The position numbers and the translations under genes are program-made. A stretch of 64,000 nt of DNA from Morella rubra (lineage: Eukaryota; Streptophyta; Magnoliopsida; Fagales; Myricaceae). Position 1 is the stretch's first letter. Each line of letters starts with the position of its first letter. Shown here piece by piece: positions 31,261 through 42,526 of the stretch. Where the stretch lies: contig CM025849.1 of assembly GCA_003952965.2 (NCBI GenBank), forward strand, positions 2,054,944 to 2,118,943, written 5' to 3'. The notes beneath the pieces were generated by a model. It did no database searches and was not told the DNA's origin. It worked only from the letters and a program-made list of their open reading frames with translations.

Positions 31261-34200
31261 TTTTTTTTTTCTACATAACATGAAATCAGCCACTTAGACT
31301 CTGCATTGAACAGCAGAGTCATCACAGCGAATAATGTCCGGGGGAATAGCTTCCCCCATAATAAACTCCCTATCAGCAAAACCATGACCCCAATGAGCCA
31401 ACCGGAGCGCCATTGAATTACCTTCCCTGGGAATCCATCAAAAACTCCATAGAGGATGCAGGCGCAACAAGGCACGGATTGTAGTCACCTCTGCTTCTAT
31501 AAGCCAATCCGGAATTGAATCAGAACTCAAAATCTAGTTTACCAAATTTTGCGCGTCCCCTTCCAGCACAATCTCCTGTTCTGCATATTCTTTAGCCAAG
31601 AGACAAGCGAGCCTAGCAGCCCTGGCTTCCCCTTTGAGGGGGTTTGTGCCTCTCATCTTACAGAATCGAGCCTTGAGAATCTCTCCTCTCCAATTTCTGC
31701 ATACCGCTGCCATACTAAGCCAATTGTCCTTCAGAGAGGCATCAAAATTAACCTTGAGCAGTCCTTCCTTAGGCGGAACCCAGTGGTTTATTCTTTCATA
31801 CCTCTGCTGCTTCCACGCTTCACATTGAGCATAATACCGCCTTTGAATAGATCTGTTGAGCTCCGTAAGATCAAAAGACTGATGCTCATGAAACACCTTG
31901 TTGCGTACTGACCAAATTGTGTCTAACGTAATGGTCACAGCTAGCATCAACTTAGACCAATCAGCTTGTTTATCTTCTGGCAAGTTAGCAGGATTCAGAA
32001 TGAATTTGATCCATGTATAAATAGACTGTCCATGGAAAGCCGCAGTGTTCAACGGCCAAGGACCTAAATACCATAAGCCGGAGCTAATAGTACACTCCAA
32101 GAAAAGGTGTTCAACTGTCTCCCTTTCATTTCCACAAAGAACACACATCCTGGAAGATGAAATATGATGATTTCCCATCGGCAAGGCCTGCGCTGCTATT
32201 TTCCAGAAAAGAAGCTTCAGACGATGTTGTACTTTAAGTTGCCATATTTTTTTCCATTCCCGTTGAGTCAGACTACATGATTGCTGAAATCTGAATTGTT
32301 GATCATGCAGATAGGCCTGTTTAACAGCATAACTACCCTTGGAAGATAAAATCCAGCGGGGGATATCAGGGGCTTCAGTAGGGGTAAGAGGCATATTCAG
32401 AATTGATTCAGCTGAAGCTTCCTCGAACAGCTCCCGTATCAAGTCTACCTTCCAGCCATGAGAATTGGGATCAATTAAATCACTTGTACGATTCAGATGG
32501 CGGTCTACCGTGGTCCCCCATTTGAGTTTTGGAATATAGTCCTCAACACCTGGGACCCAAGGTTCAGTCCATAAATTAATGTTTTGCCCGGTATTCACTT
32601 GCCAACAATATCCGGTCTGAAAGTTTGTCTCCAGAAAATTATCTTACCAATTCTCTTTTTAGATTCCGAGAATTTTTCAATAATTTTCAGGTTCTTTTCG
32701 AATTCACAATCCCGAGATTTTATAATAGTAACTCAAGTGTTCTGCCTCCTTCCTCTCCACGCTCACAACTATCTTAGGGTTTTCTCTGAGTCCTGATAGC
32801 CAACTCTTAGACTAACAATTAGTCCATTCAATTCTGTTGGGGTAGACTATCTCATAGCTATCCTTATATATGAAAACTCTAGCTGTGATAGTACGTGGGA
32901 TCGTTAAGGATCTCAAATCTCGGTCGTAGGATCACATGGAAAAACTCATTTTCCATTAACTCTCTTATATTCTTTTATTCCGAATTTTGAGCTTCTACTA
33001 ATTGTAATCAAGTCCACCAACATATTACAATTCACCCCCGAGAATTTTGAGATTGATTTGTGAAATCCCTTTTGCTAACAATATTAACTTATTTATCCTT
33101 CACCATTCTATATTCCACATGAGCTAATAGGATCAAAATAATATTACTGATTAAATCCCTAGCTCATATAATTCTTAATTCCAATCTGTAATTTGTTGAA
33201 CTCTCAAATTGTTTACAAAATAATTTATTAATTACACTGGCCAATGATTTTCCAGAGTTCAACCCCATATAGATTTAATGAATATACTATCTCGTTAAGA
33301 GACTGGTAGATTCCTTATTGAGCATCTATACAAAACTATTTACTATATACAAGACCCAACTTTGTCTGGAATATTTGACCTATAAAGATCATCACCAAAT
33401 AACTCGGTCAGAGCACAAGTATACAATAAACAATTCCATATAAACCTCTCAGGTCTAAGGATACCAAAAGTCGATTGTGCCGAATATCATTCTCACCATC
33501 GGTGATCACTTCTAGAAGATATTCATATTAGATCTCGTTCAATGCATGTACTCTTACAATGCATCCACTCGTTTGCTTAAGGTCACCACCTCAATGACAG
33601 AGTCCATCATTCTATTTAATAGAGGCACAACGAGTGTAGACCTATATACATAAACATGTACCTTGGTCTAGAACAAATGTCAAGTAAACAAGGAACTGAA
33701 AAGTCATACTCTCAGCCTTTGATTCTTTAATAATTGCCATGATTTCTCTACAATGTCACTTAACAATAAAACTGTGTGACATTTTATGTCACAACACAAT
33801 ATCCATAAATAAATAAACATATGTGATAAATAAAAAATAAATAATTATCTTATAACCATCCTTAAATAAAACTAGTTTTTAGGGCAATAAAACTAGTTTT
33901 TAGGGCATACTTCTTACACGACCTCCACAAGCTCTCTGGTTTGCATCAAGCTCTGCCAAGCCCAAGACGCCCCATGATGCTCACGTGCTTTAAGGAGAGA
34001 AGAATTGTGACAATAGTTGGCTGTCAACGCCTGTACCCAAATACTCTCTTTTTTCACCATCATTTCCCAACCCCGTTTCGCAACCGAGGCCCGATTCCGA
34101 TCCTCCATTCTTCTAAGTCCCAAGCCCCCAAATTGTTTAGGTTTGCAAATACTCTCCCAAGATTTGGGATGGAATCGGCGAGTTTTCCCGTCGAATCCCC

Positions 34201-34293
34201 ACTAAAAATTCTTCATACGGATATCAAGTCCGCGAGTGATATGCTTGGGGAAAAGGAAAATCGACATGAGATAAGATGGAATTGCCTGCGCCA
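31261..34293 (-). mobile_element. LINE-1 copy 2, 5'-truncated, split by an LTR
   Basis: Bounded by a 12-bp duplication TTATATTTGTTG with the poly(A) as a T run at 31261. The minus strand has the end of reverse transcriptase (IPSYLMSIFLFPK, GGLGLRRMEDRNRA; 33919-34293), a zinc-binding domain (WQLKVQHRLKLLFWKI, CVLCGNERETVEHLFLEC) and RNase H (LLKVNFDASLK, EARAARLACLLA; 31534-32598). The 1.3-kb LTR at 32618-33918 separates the two halves. In-frame stops (for example after NLVN and MKNF) show it is dead. Confidence 0.9.
32618..33918 (-). mobile_element. Solo LTR in LINE copy 2
   Basis: Read on the minus strand: starts TGTAAGAAGTATGCCC, ends ACTTTCA, 1301 bp, with 5-bp flanks CGGTC/CGACC that match the ancestral LINE codons apart from two substitutions. 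It has no gag or pol and no internal primer site, so it is best read as one LTR left after recombination. A short direct duplication (ATAAAACTAGTTTTTAGGGC) lies at its start. Confidence 0.7.
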
Positions 34294-34305
34294 TTATATT
34301 TGTTG
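34294..34305. repeat. 12-bp LINE target duplication, right
   Basis: TTATATTTGTTG, identical to 31249-31260. Confidence 0.85.
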
Positions 34306-34406
34306 AAACTACAAGAATAACTCTTAAATAACTTTATTAATATCTGCATGTTTATCATTAAAATTTATCATATTTTTTTACGTTGAATTTTTTTTAAAAA
34401 AAATAA

Positions 34407-37400
34407 CTAGAAGGCACCAGCATCACATTCAGAGAGCTTGGCATCTGCACGATTATCAGCTTCAAACATCTCATGGTCTGCACTAGTAGAAACCTCATCA
34501 ACTGTGGCAGCATCGGATTTGACATATGGGGTAATACTCCCATATTTGTCTGTGACATTCATGATCGGCTCATCAAGAAATAGATGAACCCCACACTTCT
34601 TCACTTCAAACAGGTTCTCGGGCTGAAAAATAGCAAAGGTCATCTCGATTTCATCCCCACTAACAATCTCCACGTCTTTTTCTGGAAAATCCACCGTCTT
34701 CAATCTGTTTCTTGCGAAATGTGTTTGGAAGAAGAGTAAATTATCAGAGTCGGTTGCAGGAGCTTCGAACCAACTTGGCAAGAAATGATGTTGGTAGCCT
34801 TTAGTTTTATTGTGGACTATCAGTCTTATTGTAGGATTCCCATGGTACTTTTTTTTCCAGTTTGAACCTTTCTTGATCCCATAAACAGCGCAAATAGATA
34901 ACAAGCGAATCTGACTCTCTGAAAGTGGAGGTACAAGAAAGGATGTTGAGAATCCAATTGTAGTATTGCTGAACCAATTGGGAACCTCATTACCAGGGAG
35001 GCAAACTAGTCTTTGAGCAGCACTGTTGGGAGACGGATTCTATTTCAAAAAAAAAAAAAGAGAAAAAAGTTATCACCAAACAAGAGAAAGATAGGAAAAA
35101 GGATAGAAAGAGAGAGAACCTGGATACGACTCGTTCCAACCTCGGACGGTAGATTGTAGCACCCAACCATCTCGATGAAAGAAATAGATTCGAAACTTAG
35201 AGCACCCTGAATCTCGACTAGTTTTTCACAGCCAGTAAGGGAAAGCCCATCCAATTGTGAAATTGACGAAATTGAGAGTCTTTCCATAGATGAGCAGCCA
35301 GTTGCAAATAGGATCCCTACACTTGAGGGTAGTTCTGAAATCGAGTGAAGAGATTTACACCATCTAAGATCCAAAAATTTTAATTTCTGGAGGCCACTCA
35401 CACAACGAGGTAGCTCATGAAAATCGTTCCGTGATAAATTCAATTCTCGGAGTGAAGATAAGCTCCCAAGATCACTGGGAAACTCACGTTCAGACAATTT
35501 GCAGTTGCTGAGAAATAGTCCTCCCAAAGAACAAAATCCACATAGAGAAGCCCGTAGCAAACTTTTTGGTGATATCCTCCATGAAAAACGTGACAACCAA
35601 GATTCCACGGAGTGTCCTTCATATCTCAATAATGATATAGCTTTGATATTCTTCAAAAGACGAAAGGAGGAGGATAGTCGCTTAATAGCAGTTCCATTTG
35701 CAAGTATCTCTTTTAAAGCTGTCAAATCCCCCAGTTTTCGGGGTAACTTGTGAAGTCTTCGACAGCCCGACAAGTTAAGAGTTTCAAGTGATTTCAACTG
35801 AGAAATGCTTCTTGGAAGATTCCTAAGGTTCACGCATCGCTTCAAATTCAACAAAACAAGCTCTTTTAGATGACCAATAGACTCATGAAGCTCAGCCAAG
35901 TTTGTGCAACCTTCAAGTATGAGAATCTCCAAATGTGGAACTTGTGAGAAGCATGGTAACTTAATGAGATTTTCAGAACCTCCAAGATTAAGGACTTTTA
36001 AATTGTAGAGCATCTGTGGAAAAAAAAAAAAATGCAATAGAGAGAAATTAAGTTAAATAAAGAGAGAAATTAATAAAAAGGGGCAACGAGATTCTTTATA
36101 CTCTATTTTTCTTCCAGATTTGTTTGACATTGCTGTGCCGCATGTCAAGAACAACAAGATTCTCTAGATAGAGATGTTGCGGCAGAAATTCTAGAGGGCA
36201 CTTTTGCCAACAAAGCCATCTTAGCTCTTTGGAAAGATACTCGTAGCTTCCTGTGAGATTTACACCATCTATTTGGAGCAATCTCAAATTCTTCATATCT
36301 GTGAATGCTTCAGTTTTGAAATAATAGTTAACCTGATGCGACCTTCTACTAGAACCTGGGAAAATAGAAAGTTAGATTAGAGCAATCCAAACTCTTCACA
36401 TTGGTAAATGATTTGACTCGTAAATGTTGATATTTAACCTCAGGCGGTGATCCTAGGATGAGACCCTCCACTACGTCTGATCCCTGGAAAGATAGAAAGT
36501 TATATTAGGCCAGGCCCATCATCATCCTGTATGTAGTTAAAATAACTTGGAGCAACCCTGGATCATAAGCCATGCATATATATGCACACATATGCTGCTT
36601 ACCGTATGCTTGTTTAGTACATCAAAGACGTCTTCGCGACACCACAGCCGACTACGTTTTCCCGGGTATCTGGGAGACTCTTCACGCACGAGCTCCCTTC
36701 CCATATCTCGAATTAGATCATGCATAGTGAATTTGTTTCGACATCAATTCTTAAGAGGGACCTTTGAATGAGAATTCTAATCCCGCTAATTGATGAGAAG
36801 CCACAAGCATCAAGTACTTTAATGACATATTCCTTTTCCCAACCGATAAAGAAACACGCAATATCAAGGAATATGAACTTTCTATCATCTTCTAGTGAAT
36901 CAAAGCTAACTCGAAGTATTTTCTGAATCTTGTTGTGAGGAGCTTTTTGCAATATTTTTAATTCACTTTCCCATTCAATAATATTTCTCCCGGATAGAAA
37001 AGAACCCAAAACCTCAAGGGCTAATGGAACTCCTCCAGCATACTTCACCGCTCTAATGGAAAGATCCCAAAACCCTTCTACCGGATGGGCTATTTGGAAA
37101 GCATGACAACTGAAAAGCTGAAGAGACTCCAATTGATCCAATTGTTTGACCTCATATTTACTATTTACTCGTAGCTGAGTTAGCAAATGCTCATCTCTAG
37201 TTGTTGCAATGACTCGACTTCCTGGACCAAACCATTCGCAGTGCCCAACTAATGAGTATATTTGTCTTAAGTCATCCACATCATCAAGAATAACAAGGAC
37301 TCTTTTGCCCCGAATTCTTTCCTCAATCAATGTGATCCCTTCATCAATGCTAGCGATTTTTAAATTGTTCAGTTTCAAAATATCAAACAAAACCTGTTCT

Positions 37401-38387
37401 TGTAAATGGACCAAACCATTGGACTGCTCAGAATTTGCTCTGATATTTAAAAGAAAACTACTTCCTTCAAACCTATCACATATTTGATTGTAAACAGCTT
37501 TTGCTACTGTGGTTTTACCAATTCCAGCCATCCCATAGATACCCACAATGCGAACATCATTTGCTCCAAGATGTAATAAAGTTTCCATCTGTTCAACACG
37601 AGACTTCATTCCTATTGGGTGTATGGCAACATCCAAGTGAACGGGCTTTACTTTACAGAAAACTTCTTCGACAATCTTGTCAGTAAATCTCCACTCATAC
37701 CTGATCATTAAAATTAACAAAACAAAAAAATAGCAACGGAATTAAGCATGTCCATCGGCATTATAAAAAGGATGTTATCATTTCATGAGACTAACATATA
37801 CATCATGATAATTAGCATGAAGTCATATCAAATTTGTAAAGGATGTTAAAGAACATAAGTGAGCATGTTAAAAGAAAATACCCATTTGAAACACTCTCGA
37901 GATCCCAACCGGAACAATTCGCAGCTTCAATGAGAGCTACTCTCCACCTCTGCACCTGTTCCATATCGTACTGAAACCGTTCTTCATGCCTAGCGAATGC
38001 TTTGGCAAAAGCTCCAGTTTGGTTTCGGACATCTGAGGGCTTCACATAATAGAATATCGGAAGCAAAGTGTGACCTCTAGTTTTTGTACATTGAAGAATC
38101 TCCATAAGCTCATTAAGGCACCATCGCGAAGAAGCATAGCCTTTGGAGAAAACCACGATGGAAATCCTTGATTCTTGAATCACGTTGAGTAGTTCAGTGG
38201 ATATGTTTTCCCCTCTTGAGAGATCATCTTCATCTCGAAACGTGCGAATTCCAACCCGCACCAAGGCAGAGTAGAGGTGATCAATGAAATTCTTGCGGGT
38301 GTCTTCACCTCTAAAACTTAGAAAGACATCATATTTCCACTGATTCGCACCAGGTTTCGAAGAAGATAAAAGGGATTGAGCAGCCAT
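34407..38387 (-). CDS. TIR-NBS-LRR resistance protein, copy B (one frameshift)
   Basis: Five coding exons on the minus strand: TIR 38387-37882, NB-ARC 37700-36603, LRR entry 36332-36102 (or from 36355), main LRR 36013-35120, C-JID 35039-34407. The start MAAQSLL at 38387 is preferred over an upstream in-frame ATG at 38525 because TIR begins soon after (YDVFLSFRGEDTRKNF). NB-ARC shows GMAGIGKTT, VLVILDDVDD, GSRVIATTRDEHLL and GVPLALEVLGS (G-V-P where copy A has G-L-P). LRRs run through LEILILEGCTNLAELHESIG and others; the last exon has CLPGNEVPNWFS. One base is missing at about 36742, right before MHDLIRDMG, which would truncate the protein inside NB-ARC. Exon 3 lost 19 bp, but a new AG at 36333-36334 would keep the frame. 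Without the frameshift the product would be about 1120 residues. TNLs are intracellular immune receptors. Either a recent pseudogene or an assembly error. Confidence 0.88.
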
Positions 38388-38814
38388 GGGAAAGTATTTG
38401 CCGTTGGTTGTTGGGTTTGAATAGACTGAAAGCAAGGAGACGAAGCCAGAGATCAGAAAAAAATAAAATAAAAAAGAAGACGAATTTAGTGAATTAGTTG
38501 GAGGGGTAGAGCCAGGATGACCCATGAATTAATCAAGTTTTCTTTTTCGAAGTACATCGAAAACAACGAGAAAGGCTTATAATCACCCTATGATCCTTCG
38601 ACCAAAGTTTAGCATTTTTTGAGGAAAAATAAGAAGGAACTAAAACAAGTTGAAGAAATCTGAAATCCAAAAGGAAAAAGAAGCACAAAAATTCGTTGTC
38701 GAGCCAAGTAATTTCTAGGTCTCTCGAGTTACAGGTAGCCTGCAATCCAGAGAAGGCGACAACATACACGTACATAAACAAATATACACCAAATCATATC
38801 TCTGTGGTGTGAGA

Positions 38815-39045
38815 TCAGGGGGACACTGTACCGTCATTGGAGAGTTCCACCGTGGAATTGAGGATATCGATGTAGGCGAGAACCTCTGGGGCCAGGTCCT
38901 GATGATCCTCGCGGGGTCCGAGAACTAGAACCTTGCGATCCTCCTTTCGGTCTTCGGATGATGGCTCCTGCTTCCGCTTCAGGCCTCGGCTTGCATTTTC
39001 AGTTTGACCCTCGTGGTAATCCATAATGGTGGAGGAGCGGTACAT
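38815..39045 (-). CDS. Small conserved ORF upstream of TNL copy B
   Basis: A 76-codon frame homologous to 13948-14199 (SRGLKRK, KVLVLGPREDHQDLAPE), 430 bp upstream of the TNL start on the same strand. It ends 7 codons earlier than the copy A version. The core DRKVLVLGPREDHQDLAPE is unchanged in both copies while the rest diverges. Its role is unknown; it could be part of the TNL leader. Confidence 0.35.
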   Translation of the reverse strand: MYRSSTIMDYHEGQTENASRGLKRKQEPSSEDRKEDRKVLVLGPREDHQDLAPEVLAYIDILNSTVELSNDGTVSP

Positions 39046-39515
39046 GGGGAGGGAGGTGGGGTGGGTTTGGGTAATAAGAGGGGGAGAAGTAAGATAGTAG
39101 GGACGTGAACGAAAATGGGTTTCTCGCCGATCAGTTTCTTTCGGTTTCTCAAATGGGTTTATCTGCTTCTCCCTCTTCGTTCCCGAGCTTTTAAAGATGA
39201 AGGAAAGGGTGGGAATGAAACAAAATGTGCGGTTACACTTTACAGCTCAGTGTCTATCGGTGTCTGATATACTTCTCTCTCTTTCTACCTGAGCTTTTGA
39301 AGACAAAGATCCTACTGCAGTATTTGGTTTCGACTTGCTTCCACCCCTAAATTTCCGGGCAGCTTCCTCTAGTATGTTTCTTGGCAGCTGCGCGTAAGAC
39401 AGGGTCGACTTCCATGGGCCATGACAGACAATTACCTCAAACTAACGGTGCCTGCAGACCTATTATGATGCCATCCTCCAATTTTCTCGACTTAAAAGAT
39501 GACGGGGTTTGAAAT
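39046..39515. other. Duplicated 5' flank of TNL copy B
   Basis: Homologous to 14200-15010 of copy A and marks the upstream limit of the duplicated block. It is more GC-rich than the copy A version, which carries an AT-rich insert. No gene is seen. Confidence 0.55.
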
Positions 39516-39880
39516 TCCAAAACTTATCCAATCAGATCTATATTGCTAAATTTCCTGGCAGCTTCCGCTAGCTACTACATGAGAACAACAAATAGCTTTG
39601 TGTGATATAAAGGTACAGATTAGCGGAGTCTCGCTTTGACACTGCCAAGTAATTTACTAGGCAACGGTGGTGAAGGCGCACTAGTGCAGTGCACTTCCAA
39701 AACTTATCCAATCAGATCTATATTGCTAAATTTCCTGGCAGCTTCCGCTAACTACTACGTGAGAACAACAAATAGCTTTGTGTGATATAAAGGTACAGAT
39801 TAGCGGAGTCTCGCTTTGACACTGCCAAGTAATTTACTAGGCAACGGTGGTGAAGGCGCACTAGTGCAGTGCACTTCAAG
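39516..39880. repeat. 180-bp tandem duplication
   Basis: CCAAAACTTATCCAATCAGA through GTGCAGTGCACTTC occurs twice at an exact 180-bp spacing (39516 and 39696), with only a few substitutions. Confidence 0.9.
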
Positions 39881-40112
39881 CCCCGGCAAAAGTAGAAGAC
39901 CAAGACCGAATCTGTATGGTCTCAGTAATTTACTAGGCAATGATAGCGAAGACGCACTAGTGCAGTGCACTTCAAGCCCCGACAAAAGTACTAGAAGACC
40001 AAGACCGACCGACAGGCCACACGTAAGTCCCCGGTTCAGTCATTCAAGATTTTTAACGGGAGGGGATCAGTCCAAGGGCAAACTTCTAACGAGAAATAAA
40101 AAAAAAAAATAA
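39816..40112 (+). CDS. ORF with two 32-residue repeats
   Basis: The frame encodes two tandem repeats of 32 residues (SNLLGNGGEGALVQCTSSPG and SNLLGNDSEDALVQCTSSPD, each followed by KS..RRPRP), matching a 96-bp DNA period (39829, 39925). The same block also opens the 180-bp duplication at 39649. Frame and length are kept in each repeat. No known family is recognised; the ATG is arbitrary and transposon origin is possible. Confidence 0.3.
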   Translation: MTLPSNLLGNGGEGALVQCTSSPGKSRRPRPNLYGLSNLLGNDSEDALVQCTSSPDKSTRRPRPTDRPHVSPRFSHSRFLTGGDQSKGKLLTRNKKKK

Positions 40113-40299
40113 ATAATAATTCTTACATAATATAAAAAGTATTTTAAAATTAAAATACCAAAAATTAAGAATTAAAAATATTGAAATACACGTAACCTAT
40201 TATTTGCTAAAACTAAGAAGTGACAATTGGATCATACGAGTCTGTATTTTTTGAAAACGTTGCAAAATAGCTTCGTTCTTAATAATTTCAAAAATTTCT

Positions 40300-40960
40300 C
40301 TCTTGATTTATACTACTATAATATCATTCATCTACTCATCTTCCATCTTATTACACAAATCGCTCATGATAAGATTCATCGTAGAGAACGCTCTCTCAAC
40401 AGTTGCAGTCGCAACTGGTAAGATCCATGTCAACTTAATTAGGAGATAAACCAATGAAAATAGAGTATGCTTTCATGTCTCAACCATCATCACAGCAAGA
40501 ACTTCAATATCTTAAAGCCTAGAAAAAACACCATTATTTCTCACATCATGAATGTAGGTGTGAAGTTGATCTCTAAGTATAATATGATCAACTGCTGAGA
40601 AATATCTTAGATAAAACCCAACAAGATCAAATAACTTAACATGATCAAACGCTGCATCATCACAGCAAGAACTTCAATATCTTAAAGCCTAGAAAAAACA
40701 CTATTATTTCTCACATCATGAATGTAGGTGTGAAGTTGATCTCTAAGTATAATACAATCAACTGCTGAGAAATATCTTAAATAAAATCTAGCAAGATCAA
40801 ATAACTTAACATGATCAAACGCTAAGAACGAGTTCTTTAGATCAAGACATGCTATGTAAAGAAGTAACTTCATACTTGCTTTTGTGAAACGATTATCCAT
40901 TTCCTGATTGATCAAATCAACAACCTAGCAAAACACTTCCACATGAAAAAGATTATTTGA
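40300..40960 (-). pseudogene. hAT transposase remnant (ZMYM1-like), C-terminal part
   Basis: The minus strand encodes the C-terminal half of a plant hAT transposase of the TTF/ZMYM1-like type: NNRFTK-like DNRFTKASMKLLLYIACL, LFDLARFYLRYFSAVDC, LHTYIHDVRNN, then the dimerisation segment LPVATATVERAFSTMN (around 40410) and SDLCNKM. A stop interrupts the last part. An internal ~170-bp tandem duplication (40488-40657 and 40658-40827) disrupts the order. No element ends were found. It is a dead relic of a cut-and-paste element. Confidence 0.8.
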
Positions 40961-41351
40961 TGAAATTTGTTAATAAAAAAGTATTGGAGGTTGTTGAAAG
41001 CTTATGGAGAAAGAAGATTTGATATAATTTTTTTTAAAATGTTGGAATTTCTGTTAAATTTTTAAAACAAACATTTTGAATGTTTAGTTTTAAATTTTAG
41101 TGTTCAAAAAATTTAGACAAAAATATTAATTTTTTTAATGGCCGAACATCCTTTAGTCAAGGAATTTACATAGCCAACCATAGTCAAATTATTAAACCAC
41201 TTGCAATGTCACCTATAGCTTGACACAACTCCACGTGTACAAGTTGAAGTCTAATTTATGAAAGAGCAGCTATAGAGTGTGTGCGTATACAAGCCAAAAG
41301 AAAGGACGGCCAAAAGTGCGATTTCTTTCAAAAGTTGATGTGTACAAGGGG
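40961..41351. other. AT-rich interval without gene
   Basis: It separates the hAT remnant from the LTR element. Nothing recognisable is seen. Confidence 0.5.
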
Positions 41352-41356
41352 GTGTG
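41352..41356. repeat. 5-bp target duplication, left (TR-GAG)
   Basis: GTGTG, against GCGTG at 45560-45564 (one mismatch). Confidence 0.7.
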
Positions 41357-42384
41357 TGACAGGATCCCCAGTGAAGACCATGGCTTGGATTACCATGAGT
41401 GGGAAGATGAGGGGCAAGAGGCGGCGCTAATGACCGACCAGTGCGCTCCTAACGCGCCCCGAGCGTTCACGGCCGAAACAGAAACATTGCCGACCAAACA
41501 GGGCAGGCCGACCGACCAAGGTAGCCAAAGCCGGCTGATCGATCAGGGCCGGCCAGGAAGACTGACCGACTAAGGAAGCCAAAGCATGCCGACTGACCAG
41601 GACATCCCAGGCGTGCTGACCGACCAGGAGCCCAACGATACTTCTGCCGACATGCCAACCAACCAGTCGCAGACAAATCAAGACCAGCTCGGAGCGTAGC
41701 GGCAGCGCGACCATATTTTTTATGGAAATATCTTCGGCGATTGATTTCCTTCCTTGAAGTAATATGATGAATCATATCTTCTAGATTCGAACGTTCTCCA
41801 AAAGTCTAGAATATTATCTTTCCTTTTTTAGTTCAGTTTATTAGGCATGTTATATCAAATCTACTTGATCGACGGATTAATTCCTAAAGATCGGTGATTT
41901 GATTTAGATTTGAGTTGATTCCAATAGGGTTTGTAAGCACCTAAGGATGTCTATATAAACACCCTTGGGTGCATTAGTGAGGGGATATCGAGAATAGTCG
42001 AGTCTTGGAGAGTCTGAGTGCTTTCAGGGAGTGTTTTGGCCGAGCATTGGCACGTATATGCTAAGTCGATGTCAGGTCTAATAACCTTGTTGCTTAGGAT
42101 TCATTCTAGGCTAATAACCTAGTTTGGGTACCCGTTCTTGGGCTAATTAACCCTTGATCGGGGTTGTTCTTGTGTTCTTGTGGTTCTTAGGCTAATTAAT
42201 CCTTAACCACGTTCTTCGTTCTTCGTAATAATATCTCGAGTGTTCTCCATTTGTGTTGTTAGATCCTATATTTTAGATCTTGTGTTGCCAAGAACGGTTT
42301 AGGAGGATCGATTGACGTGATCGCGTTTGAATCACTTGGCTGGAGTTGGCATTATTGTGGCGGCCTAGACCGGGGTCCCTAACA
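41357..42384 (+). repeat. TR-GAG 5' LTR
   Basis: Starts TGACAGGATCCCC, ends CCCTAACA; carries many GACCGACCAG-type short repeats in its first 350 bp. A TATATAAAC box lies near 41950. Confidence 0.9.
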
Positions 42385-42526
42385 ATTTGGTGCTTTCATT
42401 GAGAGTTGAATACGAGAGGTAAACACGAGCATTTATTTGAGGAGGGGTTCGATCCTCTTTTGGAGAAAATCCAAGGTTGGAAGTTGTTCGTGCTAAGTTT
42501 GTTGTCGGGAGGGGTTCGAACTTCTT

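Noticed and set aside
38388..38525. Upstream in-frame ATG giving a hydrophobic N-terminal extension to TNL copy B
   Set aside because: TNLs usually start close to the TIR domain; the MAAQSLL start fits better and the extension looks like leader sequence.
41427..41775. Minus-strand frames in the TR-GAG 5' LTR
   Set aside because: They come from the GACC-rich LTR repeats; LTRs of this type are not coding.
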